Of a DNA stretch of 37,127 nt, positions 34,093-37,127 are shown in pieces. Each line of letters opens with the position of its first letter. Position 1 is the stretch's first letter. Origin of the DNA: a virus. Below the pieces are notes generated by a model that saw only the letters and a list, made by a program, of their open reading frames with translations, did no database searches and had not been told where the DNA came from. The position numbers and the translations under genes were made by a program. Where the stretch lies: the IMG/VR virus record IMGVR_UViG_3300030107_002931, positions 1 through 37,127 of that record; one strand, given 5' to 3'.

Positions 34093-35809
34093 TTTACTTC
34101 CCAATGCAGGAGATGGAGTAGACTGGAATTCCAGTTCTACAGATCAAATTAATCCTGGAAGCTCTGGTTATGTTTCTAATGGCTCTGATTTAAATGGTTT
34201 TACCGTTACTTGTCCAACTTCTCAATCTAATTGTGGTTATAAACACAACGTAGGTGGAGATTTTGAAGTTACGGGTACAGCTACATTATCTAAAGACAAC
34301 ATTGCTTTAACTAACAACACTCGTACTCAAGAAATGTTAGACAATGGTATTACTCTTAACAATTATATAGACATTGCAAACTGTGACCACGAAGCTGGGA
34401 ACTGTGAAGGAGATAGTGGAAATACAGATTCTCATACAATTACAATTAAATTAAAAGATTCAAGTGGTGTAGTACTATCTACAACAACTCAAACAAGAAT
34501 AGATATAGATGGTTTTAAAGGAAACTGTAATGGTTATCCAACATCTTCTTCTGCGGGTGTGTCAGCTAATTGTGGTCAATACAACGATAAAGTTATTTAT
34601 AATAACCATGGATCTAACAAAGTAGATTGGTCCTGGAGTGGTACTGATAATAATACAGGTACAGCAAGTAGGGGTGGACCAAATTTATTAGGTGCAAAAC
34701 TTACAATGACCTATGATAATACTGTATTAGACACAGAAACTTCAACAGCTTTAGATAATGTTGAAGAAGATTTAGGTGATTTAAACGAGCAAGTATTTGA
34801 TGACGTACAAGAATTCTTTTTTGAAGAAGAAACTTTTACTTTTAATGAAGAACCTCAATTTGAAATGGAAATGCCAATGGAAATGGAAACATTTGCATTT
34901 ACGGAAGAGTTTATTGAAGAATTTTTTATGGAAATGGAAGAAGAATTTTTTACAGAAGAAAACATGTCATTTGAAGATGGCCCAATGATTGTATTTGCAG
35001 ATGAAGAAATGATGGAGGAAATTTATGAAGAATCAAACGAAATCGTTGCAACATTCTTACCGGTGGTTTCTGAAGAAGAGAAATTTTCATCAGAGGAATC
35101 ATTCGTTAAATCAGATGGACCCATATTTATGGAATCAACCGAGGACGGAGAAGGATTTAGTACAGAGACATTTAAAGAAGAAGAAATGATAAAAGAAGAA
35201 CCACAAATGATAAAAGAAACATTTAAAGAAGAAGAAGTAGTAGAAGAAAAAACTACTGAAATGGAAAAAGAAGAAGTAATAGAAGAAGAAAATACTGAAA
35301 TGACTAAAGAAGAAGCTGTTGAAAAAGAACCTACTAAAATGGTAAAAGCAACTAATGAAGAAAAAAAAGAAGAAGTTAAAGAAGAGAAACCTACTAGCGA
35401 AGCTCCTAAGAAGTCCACTGTTCAAACTAAGAAGCTTACCAAACAAGAAAAAATACAACAGAAAAAAGCTATTGTTAAAAATCTTGCCAGAATAATGGAT
35501 AAAGTTGACAAGGATATTAAAGATATTTCTAAAAATTTAGCTGTTAAAAATATAATAAAAATGGAAGCAATGACAAGTGAACAAGCGTCATTAAATACAT
35601 ATTCAAATACACAGTTTTATAAGCCAAAAAACATATATTTAGAGCAATTACCTATATTTGACAGTAGATTAATATATGCAGATAAGAGCCTTGCAACTTA
35701 CATTCAAAATGATAAGATGGAAATCAAAGCAAGAAAACTTGGAGAACTTAATCTTAAGAAGCAACAGCTTTTGTATGAATTGGAGATGTTAAAAAATGGG
35801 CAAACTTAA
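34016..35809 (+). CDS. Large exported protein with Phe/Met/Glu-rich segment
   Basis: A 597-residue protein with a signal peptide (MRFIVLISLLMMSILTTSA, cleavage about residue 19) and AGGAG eight bases before the ATG. Residues 20-240 are a Gly/Asn/Thr-rich beta domain with six Cys (66, 73, 123, 130, 171, 186) in three near pairs. Residues 265-345 alternate Phe/Met with Glu (FFFEEETFTF, EMEMPMEMETF). Residues 384-460 are Glu/Lys repeats. The last 130 residues are basic and helical (KQEKIQQKKAIVKNLAR). I know no characterised homologue. Likely periplasmic or surface-exposed in the infected cell. It overlaps the next gene by 14 bases. Confidence 0.8.
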   Translation: MRFIVLISLLMMSILTTSAEEITTGNLLPNAGDGVDWNSSSTDQINPGSSGYVSNGSDLNGFTVTCPTSQSNCGYKHNVGGDFEVTGTATLSKDNIALTNNTRTQEMLDNGITLNNYIDIANCDHEAGNCEGDSGNTDSHTITIKLKDSSGVVLSTTTQTRIDIDGFKGNCNGYPTSSSAGVSANCGQYNDKVIYNNHGSNKVDWSWSGTDNNTGTASRGGPNLLGAKLTMTYDNTVLDTETSTALDNVEEDLGDLNEQVFDDVQEFFFEEETFTFNEEPQFEMEMPMEMETFAFTEEFIEEFFMEMEEEFFTEENMSFEDGPMIVFADEEMMEEIYEESNEIVATFLPVVSEEEKFSSEESFVKSDGPIFMESTEDGEGFSTETFKEEEMIKEEPQMIKETFKEEEVVEEKTTEMEKEEVIEEENTEMTKEEAVEKEPTKMVKATNEEKKEEVKEEKPTSEAPKKSTVQTKKLTKQEKIQQKKAIVKNLARIMDKVDKDIKDISKNLAVKNIIKMEAMTSEQASLNTYSNTQFYKPKNIYLEQLPIFDSRLIYADKSLATYIQNDKMEIKARKLGELNLKKQQLLYELEMLKNGQT

Positions 35810-36137
35810 AGATCAACTCGCAGGAATAGCAGCTTTGATTGCAGCCATTGTTGCAATCGGTGGCGGTTTTGTTAAATATGGCGAAATTGTGACTAAACTA
35901 GATGCAATAGAAGGTGCAAGTGGTGGTAAAGATTGGTCTGCAGAAATAGCTGTATTAGAAGAAAAAGTTAATGCATTAGAAAATGTAGATACATCACACA
36001 GTCATAAATTAGTAGAACATGAGCATGATGATGAGCATGGTCACACAGAATATTTAATTAATAAAAAAGAAATTGAATTATTAAAAGTTCAAATAGAAGA
36101 GATTAAGGTTAAAGCTACCAATCCACTAGCAAACTAA
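35796..36137 (+). CDS. Membrane coiled-coil protein with His cluster
   Basis: A 113-residue protein: an N-terminal hydrophobic helix (LAGIAALIAAIVAIGGGFV, about 8-26), then coiled coil, and at 68-83 six His in 16 residues (SHSHKLVEHEHDDEHGH) with acidic neighbours, a likely metal-binding loop. A second coil follows. It directly precedes lysis cassette 2 (one base gap), so a holin-like or spanin-like role is possible, with metal as a candidate control. The His cluster also recalls iron-binding HxH motifs in tail tips, but no beta-helix is present. Confidence 0.7.
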   Translation: MGKLKDQLAGIAALIAAIVAIGGGFVKYGEIVTKLDAIEGASGGKDWSAEIAVLEEKVNALENVDTSHSHKLVEHEHDDEHGHTEYLINKKEIELLKVQIEEIKVKATNPLAN

Positions 36138-36138
36138 A

Positions 36139-36552
36139 ATGGCACTAAAAATTTCAGAACAAGCGGCAGTGCAAATGCCAATGAAGACGGTAGCGTCCCT
36201 AATCGCGCTGGTTGCGATTGGAACCTGGGCTTACTTTGGTGTAATTGAGACGCAAAACAGACTTCAAACTCAGGTTGAATTAATGTCTAAAGATTTAATT
36301 GAGAACACAGAGTTTAGAATCAAATGGCCGCGGGGCCAACTTGGGTCGCTTCCCGCAGATTCCGAGCAATTTATGATGATCGAGGATTTATATAAGACCA
36401 CCGATAAGTTAAATGCACACATAGAATCTATGGCGTTGAACAAAGTTAATATAGAATTTTTAACAAAACAAATGGACAAAGTTTTAACTGATATAGAAAA
36501 ATTAAAAGATGCATCTAGAGAGATGAAATATACAAATGGAGGTCATCAATGA
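36139..36552 (+). CDS. Membrane-anchored coiled-coil lysis protein (holin/spanin-like), copy 2
   Basis: A 137-residue paralogue of the gene at 21602: identical AAVQMPMKTVASLI leader, transmembrane helix at about 18-38 (ASLIALVAIGTWAYFGVIET), then a coil ending NKVNIEFLTKQMDKVL. The middle differs: FRIKWPRGQLGSLPADSEQFMMIEDLY replaces the copy 1 segment before the shared EQFM.IE. The DNA of the leader and of the WPRGQLGSLP segment is GC-rich against its surroundings. It overlaps the next gene (ATGA). Probable lysis function by association with the endolysin. Confidence 0.75.
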   Translation: MALKISEQAAVQMPMKTVASLIALVAIGTWAYFGVIETQNRLQTQVELMSKDLIENTEFRIKWPRGQLGSLPADSEQFMMIEDLYKTTDKLNAHIESMALNKVNIEFLTKQMDKVLTDIEKLKDASREMKYTNGGHQ

Positions 36553-36761
36553 TAGAGACAGTGGTCGCCCTTCTTATGTTCGTAGGAGCAGAAATTAAGG
36601 AACACAGAATACAGCCAGATGGAATGGCCCAATGCTTACGCGGAAAAAGACACGCAGAGAGACAATACTCACCAAATGTAACTTACAAATGCATTAAGAG
36701 TAAGGCTGAAACTGAAATTTACATGGGTGAAAAGTCTATTAAAAAATTAATATTAGAGTAA
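36549..36761 (+). CDS. Conserved small lysis-cassette protein, copy 2
   Basis: A 70-residue paralogue of the gene at 21976, here with an ATG start (ATGA overlap). Shared features are the hydrophobic start (IETVVALLMFVGAEIKEHRIQ), two Cys (CLRGKR and YKCIKSKAE) and the end SIKKLILE. The conserved KSIKKLILE and Cys spacing argue for a real, selected protein with a defined fold. Function unknown; it accompanies the membrane protein and the endolysin in both cassettes. Confidence 0.72.
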   Translation: MIETVVALLMFVGAEIKEHRIQPDGMAQCLRGKRHAERQYSPNVTYKCIKSKAETEIYMGEKSIKKLILE

Positions 36762-36770
36762 GGGGAAAAT

Positions 36771-37127
36771 ATGCAATTAAGTAAACACTTTAAACTTGAA
36801 GAAATGACTAAGTCAATGACCGCAACGCGGAAAAACATTGATAATTCGCCTGGATCAGGTGACATTAAAAATTTAGAAAATGTATGCTACGAAATATTAG
36901 AACCAGCTCGTGCACACTTTGACAAACCAATTACAATTACCAGCGGGTATCGTAGTGAGGCGTTGTGTGAAGCGATCGGCAGCAAAAAGACGTCGCAGCA
37001 TGCAAAAGGCCAGGCGGTTGACTTTGAAATAGCAGGGGTACCAAATATTAAGATTGCTTACTGGCTACAAAATAACGTTGATTTTGATCAACTTATACTA
37101 GAATTTTATAACCCAGACGATCCAGCA
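36771..37127 (+). CDS. M15-family peptidase endolysin, copy 2 (3' end outside window)
   Basis: The first 119 residues of a second M15 endolysin, led by AGGGGA. SGYRS and the zinc motif SQHAKGQAVD are intact; the last zinc His (WVHVSY in copy 1) lies just beyond the window. By eye it differs from copy 1 only at residues 22 (Gly to Asn), 52 (Arg to Lys) and 56 (Val to Ile). The near identity of protein against many silent DNA differences indicates purifying selection on both copies. Confidence 0.9.
   Translation, partial: MQLSKHFKLEEMTKSMTATRKNIDNSPGSGDIKNLENVCYEILEPARAHFDKPITITSGYRSEALCEAIGSKKTSQHAKGQAVDFEIAGVPNIKIAYWLQNNVDFDQLILEFYNPDDPA

Larger units (their letters stand above)
36139..37127 (+). 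repeat. Lysis cassette copy 2 (paralogous to 21602-22889)
   Basis: Same gene order as 21602-22889 but without the XhlA-like gene, cut by the window end. Endolysin products differ at three of 119 residues while many third codon positions differ, so this is an old duplication or two related origins rather than a simple terminal repeat of identical DNA. Confidence 0.85.

Noticed and set aside
35023-35458. Two minus-strand frames rich in Ser and Phe
   Set aside because: They mirror the GAA-rich Glu/Lys tract of the exported protein gene; TTC runs produce Phe or Ser in two frames. No independent start signal.
36139-37127. Terminal redundancy marking a complete circularly permuted genome
   Set aside because: The matching segment is internal (21602-22889), not at the window start, and the two copies differ at many bases and by one gene.

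Overview
The window reads as a large stretch of a double-stranded DNA tailed-phage genome. It is AT-rich and packed almost without gaps: most neighbouring genes overlap as ATGA, TAATG or longer. The mix of kelch-type fibre proteins, 2-oxoglutarate oxygenases, family A DNA polymerase and GGRxGYxGG-bearing virion proteins resembles marine phages of AT-rich hosts such as SAR11/Pelagibacter. The host is an inference; nothing in the sequence names it. I see no terminase, portal, major capsid, integrase, tRNA, rRNA, CRISPR array or insertion sequence. The window is therefore probably not a whole genome, and genes run off both ends.

Layout. 1-4974: three tandem paralogous beta-propeller (kelch-like) proteins, the first cut by the window start, with one small protein among them; these are likely fibre or receptor-binding parts. 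5012-8894: a coiled-coil protein, a sulfotransferase and four consecutive small 2OG-Fe(II) oxygenases or oxygenase-like proteins, a modification cassette inside the tail region. 8909-21602: structural and DNA-ejection type genes, including a 720-residue tail protein, Gly/Gln-rich proteins and a 1442-residue probable internal virion protein. 21602-22889: lysis cassette 1 (two small membrane or coiled-coil genes, an XhlA-like protein, an M15 peptidase endolysin). 23100-24850: the only leftward genes, a small possible outer-membrane protein and an SNF2-type helicase.

24851-24923 is a short divergent control region. It holds a perfect 11-bp inverted repeat in which each arm supplies the -35 box for one direction and the -10 box for the other, a symmetric back-to-back sigma70-type promoter. 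Rightward from there, 24924-32341 is the replication block: three conserved phage proteins (one perhaps ssDNA-binding), an intrinsic terminator hairpin directly before an AEP/PrimPol-type primase, a UvrD-like helicase, a DUF3310 protein, two microproteins and a family A DNA polymerase with Leu at the position matching E. coli Pol I Phe762.

32356-36137 is a run of small membrane, Cys-rich and secreted proteins, including a 597-residue exported protein with an extraordinary Phe/Met/Glu-rich segment and a membrane protein with a tight His cluster. 36139-37127 is a second, diverged copy of the lysis cassette, cut by the window end inside its endolysin. The two endolysins differ at only three of 119 residues although the DNA differs at many synonymous sites.

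Together, the leftward helicase and the rightward replication genes are probably early genes driven from 24.9 kb, and the tail, ejection and lysis genes late genes. The most unusual items are the symmetric promoter, the sulfotransferase plus four-oxygenase cassette, the duplicated lysis module, the exported-protein block and the recurring GGRxGYxGG peptide.
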